Shown here: positions 1 through 7,880 of the stretch, piece after piece
Numbering within the stretch: position 1 is the first letter of the stretch
Layout: each line of letters opens with the position of its first letter
Assembly: GCA_019414345.1 (NCBI GenBank)
Contig: DXMF01000041.1
Span: forward strand, 18,515-82,514
DNA from: Collinsella sp.
GTDB lineage: Bacteria; Actinomycetota; Coriobacteriia; Coriobacteriales; Coriobacteriaceae
DNA: 64,000 nt
Direction: 5' to 3'
The notes under the pieces: generated by a model
What the model was told of the DNA's origin: nothing
Databases searched by the model: none
Seen by the model: only the letters and a program-made list of their open reading frames with translations
Position numbers and translations under genes: made by a program

Positions 1-34
1 TCCGAGCAGGCCTAAGAGCTTTTGATTGAAGGGT

Positions 35-62
35 GCCCGCGGGTTGTATGCTCGCGGGCGTT
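35..62 (+). terminator. Hairpin upstream of the GH32 gene, possible terminator
   Basis: A 7-bp perfect stem (GCCCGCG at 35-41 pairs with CGCGGGC at 53-59) is followed by a short GTTT. It probably ends a gene that lies before the window. The T tract is weak, so termination is an inference. Nothing else is recognisable in the first 121 bases. Confidence 0.4.
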
Positions 63-121
63 TCCCGTATCCGGTGTCGATCTCTGGCGCCCTGTTACTT
101 TCTATCCGTTAGGACTTTGAT

Positions 122-1663
122 ATGTCTAATGCACTTGGCCGCGACCTTGCAAAGCTGGTTGCCGCTGTTGACGCTGCCGCCTCTGAGTGCGGTCATGGCG
201 CGTATGGCCAGCGCTTCCATATTATGCCGCCGGCGGGCTGGCTCAACGACCCCAACGGTCTTTGCCAGGCGGGCGGCGTGTTCCATGCCTATTTTCAGTA
301 TGCGCCGTTTGATGTGAACGGCGGCGTCAAGATGTGGGGCCATGCGACGAGCCGTGACCTTATGACGTGGGACTACGTTGGCGCTCCGCTGCTGCCCGAC
401 GAGCCGTTCGATTGCCATGGTGTGTACTCGGGCTCGGCTTTGGTCGAGGACGGTCGCATTCGCGTGCTGTACACAGGCAACGTGAAGCTATCCGATGCGG
501 ACGGGACGTACGACTACGTCAATACCGGCCGTCGTGCCGATACTGTTTATGTCGAGAGCGTTGATGGCCTTGCCGGTCGGGAGTTCAGCCAAAAGCGCGT
601 GGTGCTGGCGTCCGAGGTTTATCCCGATGATTTGACCTGTCATGTGCGCGATCCCAAGGTGTGGCGCGACGCGGACGGGCGTTATCACATGGTGCTGGGC
701 GCGCGTCGTCGCGTGGATGGGCCGCATATCGAGAGCCGTTTTTGTACCATGCACGGCGAGGGTGCCGGGCGCGATGTGGGCGAGATCCTGGTGTATGGCT
801 CGGCCGATATGCTGAGCTGGGAACTCGAGAGCCGTGTGTCTACGCCCGAGCGTTTTGGCTTTATGTGGGAGTGCCCGGGATACCTTGAGCTTGAGGCGGA
901 TGGCGGCGTACCGGCGAAGTGGCTGTCCTTCTCGCCCCAGGGCCTTGAGGGCGGTCGTTGGGACCGCGGCAACGTATACGCTGCTGGCTACATGCCTGTA
1001 ACGGGCGACATTACCGGTGTTGACGGTACCTATGAGCTGGGCGAGTTCCGCCTGTGGGACGCCGGTTTTGACTTCTATGCTCCGCAGGAGTTCACGGCCG
1101 AGGACGGTCGCCACATTCTGATCGGCTGGATGGGCATGCCCGATGAGCCGACCTATGGCAACGCACCCACCGTGGTGTGCGGCTGGCAGCACTGCATGAC
1201 GGTGCCGCGTGAGCTTACAGCCGGTGCCGGCGGCGTGGTGCTGCAGCAGCCGGCGCGCGAGATCGAGCGCCATTATGCCTCGGTGCGTGTGGGGGCGGGC
1301 TCGTTGGAGGTTGCCGGCGATGCCTGCTTTGACGTTGTTGTTGACGGTGTTGGCGGCGCGTTTACCGCGACCGTTGATGGCGAGCTAAAGCTGTCGTTTG
1401 CGCCCGCCGAGGGCGAACTGCCCGCGCGCTTTGAGATGCGATTTACCGATGAGGGTCGCGCTTCTGCTGGCTGTGGTCGCACCGTGCGCTGGGAGCCTGT
1501 CGACGAGGTGCGCAACGTGCGCATTGTCGGCGATGTCTCGTCGGTCGAGGTGTTTGTGAATGATGGCGCGCTCGTGTTTTCGACACGCATCTATCCCGAG
1601 GCCTATGGCGTGACCGTTGACGCTCCGGGTGCGAGCGTGAACTATCACACGCTCAACATCTAG
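122..1663 (+). CDS. Glycoside hydrolase family 32 protein (sucrose / sucrose-6-phosphate hydrolase type)
   Basis: This 513-residue protein belongs to GH32, the beta-fructosidases that cleave sucrose, sucrose-6-phosphate or fructans. The nucleophile motif WLNDPNG is at residues 40-46 (Asp43), the transition-state stabiliser RDP at 176-178 and the acid/base motif WECPGY around Glu250. All three acidic residues expected of the five-bladed propeller are present. A C-terminal part of about 150 residues fits the usual beta-sandwich. There is no signal peptide, so it should act in the cytoplasm on imported sugar, which favours a sucrose-6-phosphate hydrolase role. The start is supported by AGGA at 111-114. 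No PTS or permease gene is visible next to it, and a terminator follows it, so it appears monocistronic on this side. Exact substrate cannot be told from the sequence. Confidence 0.93.
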   Translation: MSNALGRDLAKLVAAVDAAASECGHGAYGQRFHIMPPAGWLNDPNGLCQAGGVFHAYFQYAPFDVNGGVKMWGHATSRDLMTWDYVGAPLLPDEPFDCHGVYSGSALVEDGRIRVLYTGNVKLSDADGTYDYVNTGRRADTVYVESVDGLAGREFSQKRVVLASEVYPDDLTCHVRDPKVWRDADGRYHMVLGARRRVDGPHIESRFCTMHGEGAGRDVGEILVYGSADMLSWELESRVSTPERFGFMWECPGYLELEADGGVPAKWLSFSPQGLEGGRWDRGNVYAAGYMPVTGDITGVDGTYELGEFRLWDAGFDFYAPQEFTAEDGRHILIGWMGMPDEPTYGNAPTVVCGWQHCMTVPRELTAGAGGVVLQQPAREIERHYASVRVGAGSLEVAGDACFDVVVDGVGGAFTATVDGELKLSFAPAEGELPARFEMRFTDEGRASAGCGRTVRWEPVDEVRNVRIVGDVSSVEVFVNDGALVFSTRIYPEAYGVTVDAPGASVNYHTLNI

Positions 1664-1701
1664 GCGATTCGTTGCATATCGGCGCTATACTGCAGCCGTT
1701 G

Positions 1702-1737
1702 CCCACGATGCGGGGAACACCTGCATCGTGGGTTTTT
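1702..1737 (+). terminator. Rho-independent terminator of the GH32 gene
   Basis: CCCACGATGC at 1702-1711 pairs perfectly with GCATCGTGGG at 1723-1732, followed directly by TTTTT. A 10-bp stem plus T run is a canonical intrinsic terminator. Confidence 0.88.
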
Positions 1738-1759
1738 GCTTATGAAGGGACGGTGCCGT

Positions 1760-2752
1760 GTGGATGTAAAGCAGCTAGAAGAGGCCTGGGCTGCAAGAGC
1801 CGGCGCGCGTGGGGCGCGACTGGTTGCGGCCCCGCATGTGCCGGCGGCGCTGTCGCAGCTGGGAATTGTGCGTCCCGGTGACCGCCTGGTGGCCTTTGCG
1901 GACGACTTTGCCGATGCGTTTGCGCGCGGCTTTGATGCCTGCGACGTTGTGCTGGTGGGCTCACCGTCTGCCGATGCGTTTGCTGCCGTGTCCAAGGGCT
2001 TTGATGCTTCGTTTGATGCCGAGGGGCCGCACCTGTGGTGGTTCCTCAACTCTATCGGCGGGTTTGGTCTGCGTGTGCCTGACCTTCGCGCTCTGGGGCG
2101 CGCGGCTCGTGAGGCCCACGCGCTGCTGGTTGTGGACAACACCGTGGCGTCGGCTTTTGGCTGCGATCCGTTGCGCTTGGGTGCTGTGCTGTCACTTGAG
2201 GCGCTCGATCGCGTGTGCGCCGGCAAGGCTCCGCGCAAGCTCGTTGCCGCTTCGGTGGCGCGCTCGCAGCTCAAGCGCCATCGTGTGGATGCCGCGGCTG
2301 AGTGCGCGCATGCGTTGTTTGCAGGCTGCGGTGCTTTGGCACTCGACCTTTCTGCCGAGGAAACCGACGTGCTGGAGCGTGGGCTTTCCTCGCTCGATAC
2401 CCGCATGCAGGCGCATTTCGACCGCGCCCGTGCGCTGGCCGACTACTTGGCTGCGAACGAGATGGTGCGCAACGTGCGCTATCCCGGGCTGAGCTCGCAC
2501 CCCGACCATGCGGTTGCCACGGGAATCCTCGAGCATGGTTTTGGCCCGGCAGTTGAGTTCGATCTTATCGAGCGTAGTGCGGATGATCTGTTCGATGCTT
2601 TGCCGGGGGAGTTCCGTACATCGCCGGCCGGCGGCGCAACGACGCGTCTTTCGGCTCCACGCGGCAAGCGGGGGAGCACCATCCGCCTCTTCGCCGGCAC
2701 CGACAATCCCTTGATAGTTGCGGCCACCCTAGACAACGCTCTTCGCAACTAG
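1760..2752 (+). CDS. Degenerate Cys/Met-metabolism PLP-dependent (transsulfuration) family protein
   Basis: The 330-residue product keeps the backbone signature of cystathionine gamma-synthase/lyase enzymes: VVDNTVAS, then RGLSS-type text, then VRYPGLSSHPDHAVA and an IRLFAG ending. The segment that normally reads S-x-T-K, with the PLP-binding lysine, is instead LGAVLSLEALDRVCAGKAPRKL, shown here only in part: LSLEALDRVCAGKAPRK. No canonical Schiff-base lysine motif is present. It is also shorter than the usual 380-400 residues and lacks the N-terminal Tyr/Arg phosphate-binding motif. Function is therefore uncertain: it may be a non-catalytic paralog or a rewired enzyme. The start chosen is GTG at 1760, 9 bases after AAGGGA; a TTG (1736) and an ATG (1742) upstream in frame lie in or just after the preceding terminator. 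It stands alone between that terminator and a palindrome. Confidence 0.7.
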   Translation: MDVKQLEEAWAARAGARGARLVAAPHVPAALSQLGIVRPGDRLVAFADDFADAFARGFDACDVVLVGSPSADAFAAVSKGFDASFDAEGPHLWWFLNSIGGFGLRVPDLRALGRAAREAHALLVVDNTVASAFGCDPLRLGAVLSLEALDRVCAGKAPRKLVAASVARSQLKRHRVDAAAECAHALFAGCGALALDLSAEETDVLERGLSSLDTRMQAHFDRARALADYLAANEMVRNVRYPGLSSHPDHAVATGILEHGFGPAVEFDLIERSADDLFDALPGEFRTSPAGGATTRLSAPRGKRGSTIRLFAGTDNPLIVAATLDNALRN

Positions 2753-2770
2753 CTAAATCATCCTCAACTC

Positions 2771-2845
2771 CATAAGTTGCGGTGAAATAGGGATTGATTT
2801 ACGGCTTTAACCGCATAAACAGTCCCTATTTCACCGCAACTTATG
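2771..2845. repeat. Perfect 23-bp inverted repeat between convergent genes
   Basis: The arms at 2771-2793 and 2823-2845 are perfect complements (CATAAGTTGCGGTGAAATAG followed by GGA, and its complement) around a 29-base centre that itself contains CGG...CCG. The element carries an AGGGACTG-type core on the minus strand, seen as CAGTCCCT on the plus strand. It lies between two genes that converge, so it can form the same hairpin in both transcripts and may serve as a bidirectional terminator. The stem lacks a T run. It resembles REP-type intergenic palindromes. Confidence 0.85.
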
Positions 2846-2886
2846 AGAAGGGGTTGTGCAGCTAAAAAAGCCCCGTCCCAAATTGG

Positions 2887-3231
2887 CTACTCTTTGATGC
2901 TGGCGATGAGGTCGTTGGCTTTGGTGGCGATGACGTTGTTGATCTCGCCCTGCAACGTCTCGTAGACCGCGATGGCTCGCTCGCCGGCGGGGGTGAGGGT
3001 GGATCCGCGGGCGCCGTCGCGCTCGATGAGCTTGCAGCCTAGCTGGCCTTCGGCTTCGTTCACAATGCGCCAGGCCTTGGAATACGCCATGCCCATGCTC
3101 TTGGCGGCACGGTTGAGCGAGTGCTCGCGGGCGATACCTTGCAGCAGCAAGACGCAGCCGTGGCCGAAGACGCCCGGCAGATCCTTGTCGCACGCTTGAA
3201 TGACCAACTTTGCCGTCGTCTTGTACTCCAT
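2887..3231 (-). CDS. ModE/LysR-type winged-helix DNA-binding protein, single domain
   Basis: The protein is a stand-alone winged helix-turn-helix like the N-terminal domain of the molybdate regulator ModE. The stretch GHGCVLLLQGIAREHSLNRA leads into the recognition helix region MGMAYSKAWRIVNEAE, followed by the wing with LIERDGARG and TLTPAGE. There is no molybdate-binding (Mop) domain, so any ligand would need another partner. At about 114 residues it is the normal size for the one-domain ModE-like group. The ATG at 3231 is preferred; a GTG three codons upstream (3240) is possible but sits only two bases from the GGGGAG. No molybdenum transport or cofactor gene lies in the neighbourhood, so the regulated genes are unknown. 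It is transcribed away from the IMP dehydrogenase gene. Confidence 0.8.
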   Translation of the reverse strand: MEYKTTAKLVIQACDKDLPGVFGHGCVLLLQGIAREHSLNRAAKSMGMAYSKAWRIVNEAEGQLGCKLIERDGARGSTLTPAGERAIAVYETLQGEINNVIATKANDLIASIKE

Positions 3232-3424
3232 ACGCTCCACGTCTCCCCGCTAAAGTGTTTGCTGGGCAAACGCAAAGCCTGCGTCAAACCCTCGTGTGCT
3301 CTTCTTAAATCATGCATTGTAGCAGTCAAAGTGCGTTAAGATACTTCCCCAGTATTGGGCGCCCAAGGTTGGGCTGGGTCCCACGAGGCCTGCAGCCGAC
3401 CGGTCGCATGGAAAAAGGAGAAAC

Positions 3425-4936
3425 ATGGCTACGTTCTTTCCCGGTGAGTCCCACACGTTTTCGGAGTATCTGCTGGTCCCTGGTTACTCGTCCTCGCAGT
3501 GCATCCCCAACAACGTCTCTCTTAAGACGCCGCTAACCCGCTTTAAGCGCGGTGAGAAGCCGGCAATCACCCTGAACATCCCCATGGTTTCCGCCATCAT
3601 GCAGTCCGTCTCGGGCGTCGACATGGGTGTCGCGCTCGCTACCGAGGGTGGCCTGTCCTTCATTTACGGTTCCCAGAGCGCCGAGTCCGAGGCCGCTATG
3701 GTCAAGGCCGTCAAGGATCACAAGGCCGGCTTTGTTCAGTCCGATTCCACGCTGACCCCCGACATGACCATGGAGCAGGTCATCGAGCTCAAGGAGAAGA
3801 CCGGTCATTCCACCATGCCGGTTACTGACGACGGCACTCCCAAGGGTAAGCTCCTGGGCATCGTCACCAGCCGTGACTATCGTCCCAGTCGTGATGACCA
3901 CCAGACGAAGGTCTCCGAGTTCATGACCCCGCGTGAGCAGCTCATCGTGGGCGACAAGAACATCAGCCTCAAGGTTGCCAACGACGTCATCTGGGACAAC
4001 AAGCTCAACGCCCTGCCCATCGTCGACGATAACGATCACCTCATGGGCATCGTCTTCCGCAAGGACTACGACAGCCACAAGACCAACCCCAACGAGCTGC
4101 TCGACGGCGACAAGCGCTACATGGTCGGCGCCGGTATCAACACCCGCGACTATGCCGAGCGCGTGCCGCTGCTCATCGAGGCCGGTGCCGATGTCTTGTG
4201 CATCGATTCTTCCGAGGGCTTCAGCGAGTGGCAGAAGCGCACCATCGAGTGGATCCGCGCCAACTACGGCGAGGACGTCAAGGTCGGTGCCGGTAACGTC
4301 GTCGACGCCGAGGGCTTCCGCTTTTTGGCCGACTGCGGTGCCGACTTCATCAAGGTCGGTATCGGCGGTGGGTCCATCTGCATTACCCGCGAGACCAAGG
4401 GTATCGGCCGTGGCCAGGCCACCGCGCTGATCGACGTCTGCCGAGCCCGTGACGAGTACTACGAGGAGACCGGTGTCTACGTGCCCGTGTGCTCCGACGG
4501 CGGCATCGTCTACGACTACCACATGACACTCGCCCTTGCCATGGGTGCCGACTTTATGATGCTGGGCCGCTACTTCGCCCGCTTCGACGAGAGCCCGACC
4601 GAGCGCGTCAACGTCAACGGTCAGTACATGAAGGAGTACTGGGGCGAGGGTTCTGCGCGTGCCCGCAACTGGCAGCGCTACGACCTGGGCGGCGCCGCGA
4701 AGCTCAGCTTCGTCGAGGGCGTCGACTCCTACGTTCCCTACGCCGGTTCCCTCAAGGACGGCGTGGGCGGCACGCTCTACAAGGTCAAGTCTACGATGTG
4801 CAACTGCGGTGCCCTCTCGATCCCCGAGCTCCAGGAAAAGGCACGCCTGACCCTGGTGAGCTCGACCTCCATCGTCGAAGGCGGCGCCCACGACGTAGTC
4901 GTCAAGGATTCCCAGCAGAGCGTTTCCTATAGATAA
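3425..4936 (+). CDS. guaB: IMP dehydrogenase
   Basis: This enzyme oxidises IMP to XMP with NAD+, the committed step to GMP, in the cytoplasm. The 503-residue protein has the (beta/alpha)8 barrel interrupted by a pair of CBS domains at about residues 105-215. The active-site loop reads VGIGGGSICITRE with the catalytic cysteine at residue 319. The usual GIGPGS is GIGGGS here, a variant seen in one subgroup of the family. Downstream, SDGGI and GADFMMLG carry the phosphate-binding and barrel-closing elements. It has a strong ribosome-binding site (AAAAAGGAG about 5 bases before ATG). It is transcribed alone: a regulator gene diverges from it on the left and a terminator-like hairpin follows on the right. 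Confidence 0.95.
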   Translation: MATFFPGESHTFSEYLLVPGYSSSQCIPNNVSLKTPLTRFKRGEKPAITLNIPMVSAIMQSVSGVDMGVALATEGGLSFIYGSQSAESEAAMVKAVKDHKAGFVQSDSTLTPDMTMEQVIELKEKTGHSTMPVTDDGTPKGKLLGIVTSRDYRPSRDDHQTKVSEFMTPREQLIVGDKNISLKVANDVIWDNKLNALPIVDDNDHLMGIVFRKDYDSHKTNPNELLDGDKRYMVGAGINTRDYAERVPLLIEAGADVLCIDSSEGFSEWQKRTIEWIRANYGEDVKVGAGNVVDAEGFRFLADCGADFIKVGIGGGSICITRETKGIGRGQATALIDVCRARDEYYEETGVYVPVCSDGGIVYDYHMTLALAMGADFMMLGRYFARFDESPTERVNVNGQYMKEYWGEGSARARNWQRYDLGGAAKLSFVEGVDSYVPYAGSLKDGVGGTLYKVKSTMCNCGALSIPELQEKARLTLVSSTSIVEGGAHDVVVKDSQQSVSYR

Positions 4937-4985
4937 GGCAAGAGCTGCATATCAAAGGTTGATTCACAACCACGTTATTTAGATA

Positions 4986-5020
4986 AAGCGAGATGCATGC
5001 AAGTCGCAGGCATCTCGCTT
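4986..5020 (+). terminator. Terminator-like hairpin after guaB
   Basis: AAGCGAGATGC at 4986-4996 pairs with GCATCTCGCTT at 5010-5020, an 11-bp perfect stem with a 13-base loop. It is followed by GTCGTATTTG, a poor T tract. It lies about 50 bases after the guaB stop. Confidence 0.65.
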
Positions 5021-5055
5021 GTCGTATTTGCTATTATCATGCGAGTTAACGATGT

Positions 5056-5173
5056 GGCGGGGCGTTCTTACCTTTGCTCGCTGCAAGTTCCGCACGAGCC
5101 GAAGAGCACTTAATGTGCTCTTCGTGCGAGCAGGACTGTCCGCAGCAGCGAGTAAAGGTAAGAACGCCCCGCC
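5056..5173 (+). promoter_or_regulatory. 118-bp imperfect foldback in the leuS leader
   Basis: The outer arms 5056-5084 and 5145-5173 are complementary over 29 bases with one mismatch. Inside, GAAGAGCAC (5101-5109) pairs with GTGCTCTTC (5115-5123), and CGCAC (5091-5095) can pair with GTGCG just beyond it. The right arm ends 15 bases before the AAAGGAG of leuS, so a transcript would carry a very stable structure next to the start. There is no T-box consensus and no T run. It may be a regulatory leader or a mobile palindromic element; the sequence cannot decide. Confidence 0.75.
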
Positions 5174-5199
5174 CCAACCCAGCTAACAAAGGAGCTGAT

Positions 5200-7776
5200 A
5201 TGTGCGATTGCACAGATCATAAGGATGAGATTCCTGCCTACGACGCGCAGGCCATTGAGTCCCGGTGGATGAAGGCCTGGGAGGACTCCAACCTCTTTGC
5301 CGTTGACACCGACGACAGCAAGCCCAAGAAGTATGTGCTCGAGATGTTCCCGTATCCGTCGGGCGACCTGCACATGGGCCACGCGCGCAACTATACCATC
5401 GGCGATGCCATGGCCCGTCAGGCCCGCATGCGCGGCTACGACGTGCTGCATCCCATCGGCTTTGACGCCTTTGGCCTGCCCGCCGAGAACGCCGCCATCA
5501 AGCACAACACGCAGGCTGCCGCCTGGACGTATAAGAACATGGACCAGGCGCTCGCCACGATGAAGCGCATGGGCTTCTCCTACGATCTGGATCGCATGGT
5601 CAAGACCTGCAGCCCCGACTATTACCGCTGGGGCCAGTGGATTTTTGAGAAGATGTGGGAAAAGGGCCTGGTCTACCGCAAGAAAAACCCGGTCAACTGG
5701 TGCCCCACCTGCAAGACCGTTCTGGCCAACGAGCAGGTTACCGATGGCAAGTGCTGGCGCTGTGGCACCGAGCCCGAGAAGCGCGACCTGGAGCAGTGGT
5801 ACTACAAGATTACCGATTACTCTCAGGAGCTGCTCGACGACCTGGAGAAGCTCCCCGGCTGGCCCGAGCGCGTCAAGCAGATGCAGGCCAACTGGATCGG
5901 CCGCTCCGAGGGCGCCGAGGTCGACTTTACCCTGTGCGACCAGGATGGCGAGCCCATCGAGGGCGACGAGGGCAAGATCACCGTCTTCACCACGCGTGCC
6001 GATACGCTCTTTGGCGTCTCCTTCTTTGTCCTGGCTCCCGAGTACGCTCGTCTGCACGAGCTCGTCGAGGGCACGGAGTACGAGGAGGCCGTGACCAAGA
6101 TCGTCGAGGACTCCAAGCATATCTCCGCCGTCGAGCGTGCCCAGGGCACCCTCGAGAAGCACGGTGCCTTTACCGGCCGCTACGTGGTGAACCCCGTCAA
6201 CGGCGAGAAGATCCCCGTGTGGGTTGCCGATTATGTCGTTGCCGACTACGGTACCGGCGCCGTCATGGCCGTTCCCTGCGGCGACCAGCGCGACTTTGAG
6301 TTTGCCCGCAAGTACGACCTGCCGATCGTGCCGATCATCTTGGACGATGACGATCGCGCTGCCGTCGAGGCCAGCGGCGAGACCATCGATACCTTCCATG
6401 CCGAGACCGTCGACTGGGATTGTGCTCACGCTGCCGAGGGCACGCTCGTCCAGTCCGGCAAGTACACCGGCATGCGCGGTGGTAAGCACTCCGAGGGCGA
6501 GGCTGCCATCGTGGCCGACCTCGAGGCCATGGGCTGCGGTCGTCGTAAGGTCGAGTTCCGTCTGCGCGACTGGCTCATCAGCCGCCAGCGCTATTGGGGC
6601 AACCCCATCCCGGCCATCCACTGCGAGCACTGCGGCATCGTGCCCGTGCCCGAGGATCAGCTCCCGGTGACGCTGCCCGAGAACCTGGACCTGGGCGCCG
6701 GCGAGACCCTCGCCGAGTGCAAGGACTTCTACGAGACCACCTGCCCGGTCTGCGGCCGCCCGGCCAAGCGCGAGACCGATACCATGGACACCTTCACCTG
6801 CTCCAGCTGGTATTACCTGCGCTATACCGATCCGCACAACACCGAGCTGCCCTTCTCCCGCGAGGCAGCCGACCGTTGGATGCCCGTCGATAACTACATC
6901 GGCGGCATCGAGCACGCCATTTTGCACCTGCTCTACAGCCGCTTCTTTACCAAGGCGCTGCGTGACCTGGGACTGCTGAGCGTGGACGAGCCCTTCACCA
7001 ACCTGCTGTGCCAGGGCATGGTCAAGGACGAGAACGGCGACACCATGTCCAAGTCCAAGGGCAACGTCGTGCCCCCGAGCTCGGTTATCGAGCCCTACGG
7101 CGCCGACACCATGCGTCTGGCGATCCTGTTTATCGCCCCGCCCGAGAAGGACTTCGACTGGGATCCCAAGGCCGTCGAGGGCGCCAACCGCTTTATCAAG
7201 CGCGCCTGGCGTATCGTGTGGCAGCTCGTCCAGTCGGGTGACGCCAACGTTGCCTTCGACAAGTCCGTGCTCGACGAGACCGCGATGAAGCTCTATCGCG
7301 AGCGTCACCGCACCATCGCCAAGTGCACCGAGGACTTCGATCGCGGCCAGTTCAACACCGCGATCTCTGCCGTCATGGAGCTCGTCAACGCGGCAAGCGC
7401 CTACCTCAACGCCACCGAGGGCGCTGACCGCGACAAGGCCCTGTGCTACGGCGTGGCCAAGGACATCGTGAGCGTCCTGGCGCCCATCTGCCCGTTCTGG
7501 GCCGACGAGCTGTGGCACGAGGCGCTCGGATGCGAGGGCAACGCCTATACCGCCGCCTGGCCCGAGTTTGACCTGGCCGAGTCCATCGAGGACACGGTGC
7601 AGATCGTCGTTCAGGTGCTCGGTAAGGTTCGCGGCCGCATCGACGTTGCCCGCGATGCCTCCAACGAGGAGATGCAAGCTGCCGCCGAGGAGGCCGTTGC
7701 CAAGTGGCTCGAGGGCAAGACGGTCGTCAAGGCCATCTGCGTGCCCGGCAAGCTGGTCAACCTGGTGGTCAAGTAA
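5200..7776 (+). CDS. leuS: Leucyl-tRNA synthetase
   Basis: This class I synthetase charges tRNA-Leu with leucine. The 858-residue protein shows the HIGH signature as FPYPSGDLHMGH (residues 50-61) and KMSKS as TMSKSKGN (about 615-621). A Cys-rich insert (CPTCK...CWRCG) and the CP1 editing domain with TLFGVSFFVLAPEY and YGTGAVMAVP lie between. The length matches the bacterial family. The start is ATG 5200, preceded at 5 bases by AAAGGAG; reading further upstream in frame would run through the foldback and give an unrelated N-terminus. It is a single-gene unit: the leader foldback precedes it and a terminator follows it. The next gene converges. Confidence 0.97.
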   Translation: MCDCTDHKDEIPAYDAQAIESRWMKAWEDSNLFAVDTDDSKPKKYVLEMFPYPSGDLHMGHARNYTIGDAMARQARMRGYDVLHPIGFDAFGLPAENAAIKHNTQAAAWTYKNMDQALATMKRMGFSYDLDRMVKTCSPDYYRWGQWIFEKMWEKGLVYRKKNPVNWCPTCKTVLANEQVTDGKCWRCGTEPEKRDLEQWYYKITDYSQELLDDLEKLPGWPERVKQMQANWIGRSEGAEVDFTLCDQDGEPIEGDEGKITVFTTRADTLFGVSFFVLAPEYARLHELVEGTEYEEAVTKIVEDSKHISAVERAQGTLEKHGAFTGRYVVNPVNGEKIPVWVADYVVADYGTGAVMAVPCGDQRDFEFARKYDLPIVPIILDDDDRAAVEASGETIDTFHAETVDWDCAHAAEGTLVQSGKYTGMRGGKHSEGEAAIVADLEAMGCGRRKVEFRLRDWLISRQRYWGNPIPAIHCEHCGIVPVPEDQLPVTLPENLDLGAGETLAECKDFYETTCPVCGRPAKRETDTMDTFTCSSWYYLRYTDPHNTELPFSREAADRWMPVDNYIGGIEHAILHLLYSRFFTKALRDLGLLSVDEPFTNLLCQGMVKDENGDTMSKSKGNVVPPSSVIEPYGADTMRLAILFIAPPEKDFDWDPKAVEGANRFIKRAWRIVWQLVQSGDANVAFDKSVLDETAMKLYRERHRTIAKCTEDFDRGQFNTAISAVMELVNAASAYLNATEGADRDKALCYGVAKDIVSVLAPICPFWADELWHEALGCEGNAYTAAWPEFDLAESIEDTVQIVVQVLGKVRGRIDVARDASNEEMQAAAEEAVAKWLEGKTVVKAICVPGKLVNLVVK

Positions 7777-7805
7777 GCACTGCGAGCATAACTGACGCAT
7801 AAAAG

Positions 7806-7840
7806 ACGAGGGGCGATCCGGTTGGGTCGTCCCTCGTTTT
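7806..7840 (+). terminator. Terminator between leuS and the convergent lipoprotein gene
   Basis: ACGAGGGGCGA (7806-7816) pairs with TCGTCCCTCGT (7827-7837) with one mismatch and is followed by TTTT. Its complement begins with AAAA, so it could stop transcription from both sides. Confidence 0.8.
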
Positions 7841-7880
7841 GCACTGTGTGCCCCGTTTGGCTGGCGCTTAGCGCCACCCT

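Noticed and set aside
3533..4891. Long minus-strand open frame opposite guaB (over 450 codons), and similar ones opposite leuS, smc, infB, alaS and ileS
   Set aside because: High-GC codon bias opens antisense frames. The sense proteins have complete family signatures, and the antisense products have low-complexity composition without motifs or ribosome-binding sites.
5074..5199. N-terminal extension of leuS through the foldback
   Set aside because: The extension shows no similarity to LeuRS N-termini, and a strong AAAGGAG precedes ATG 5200.
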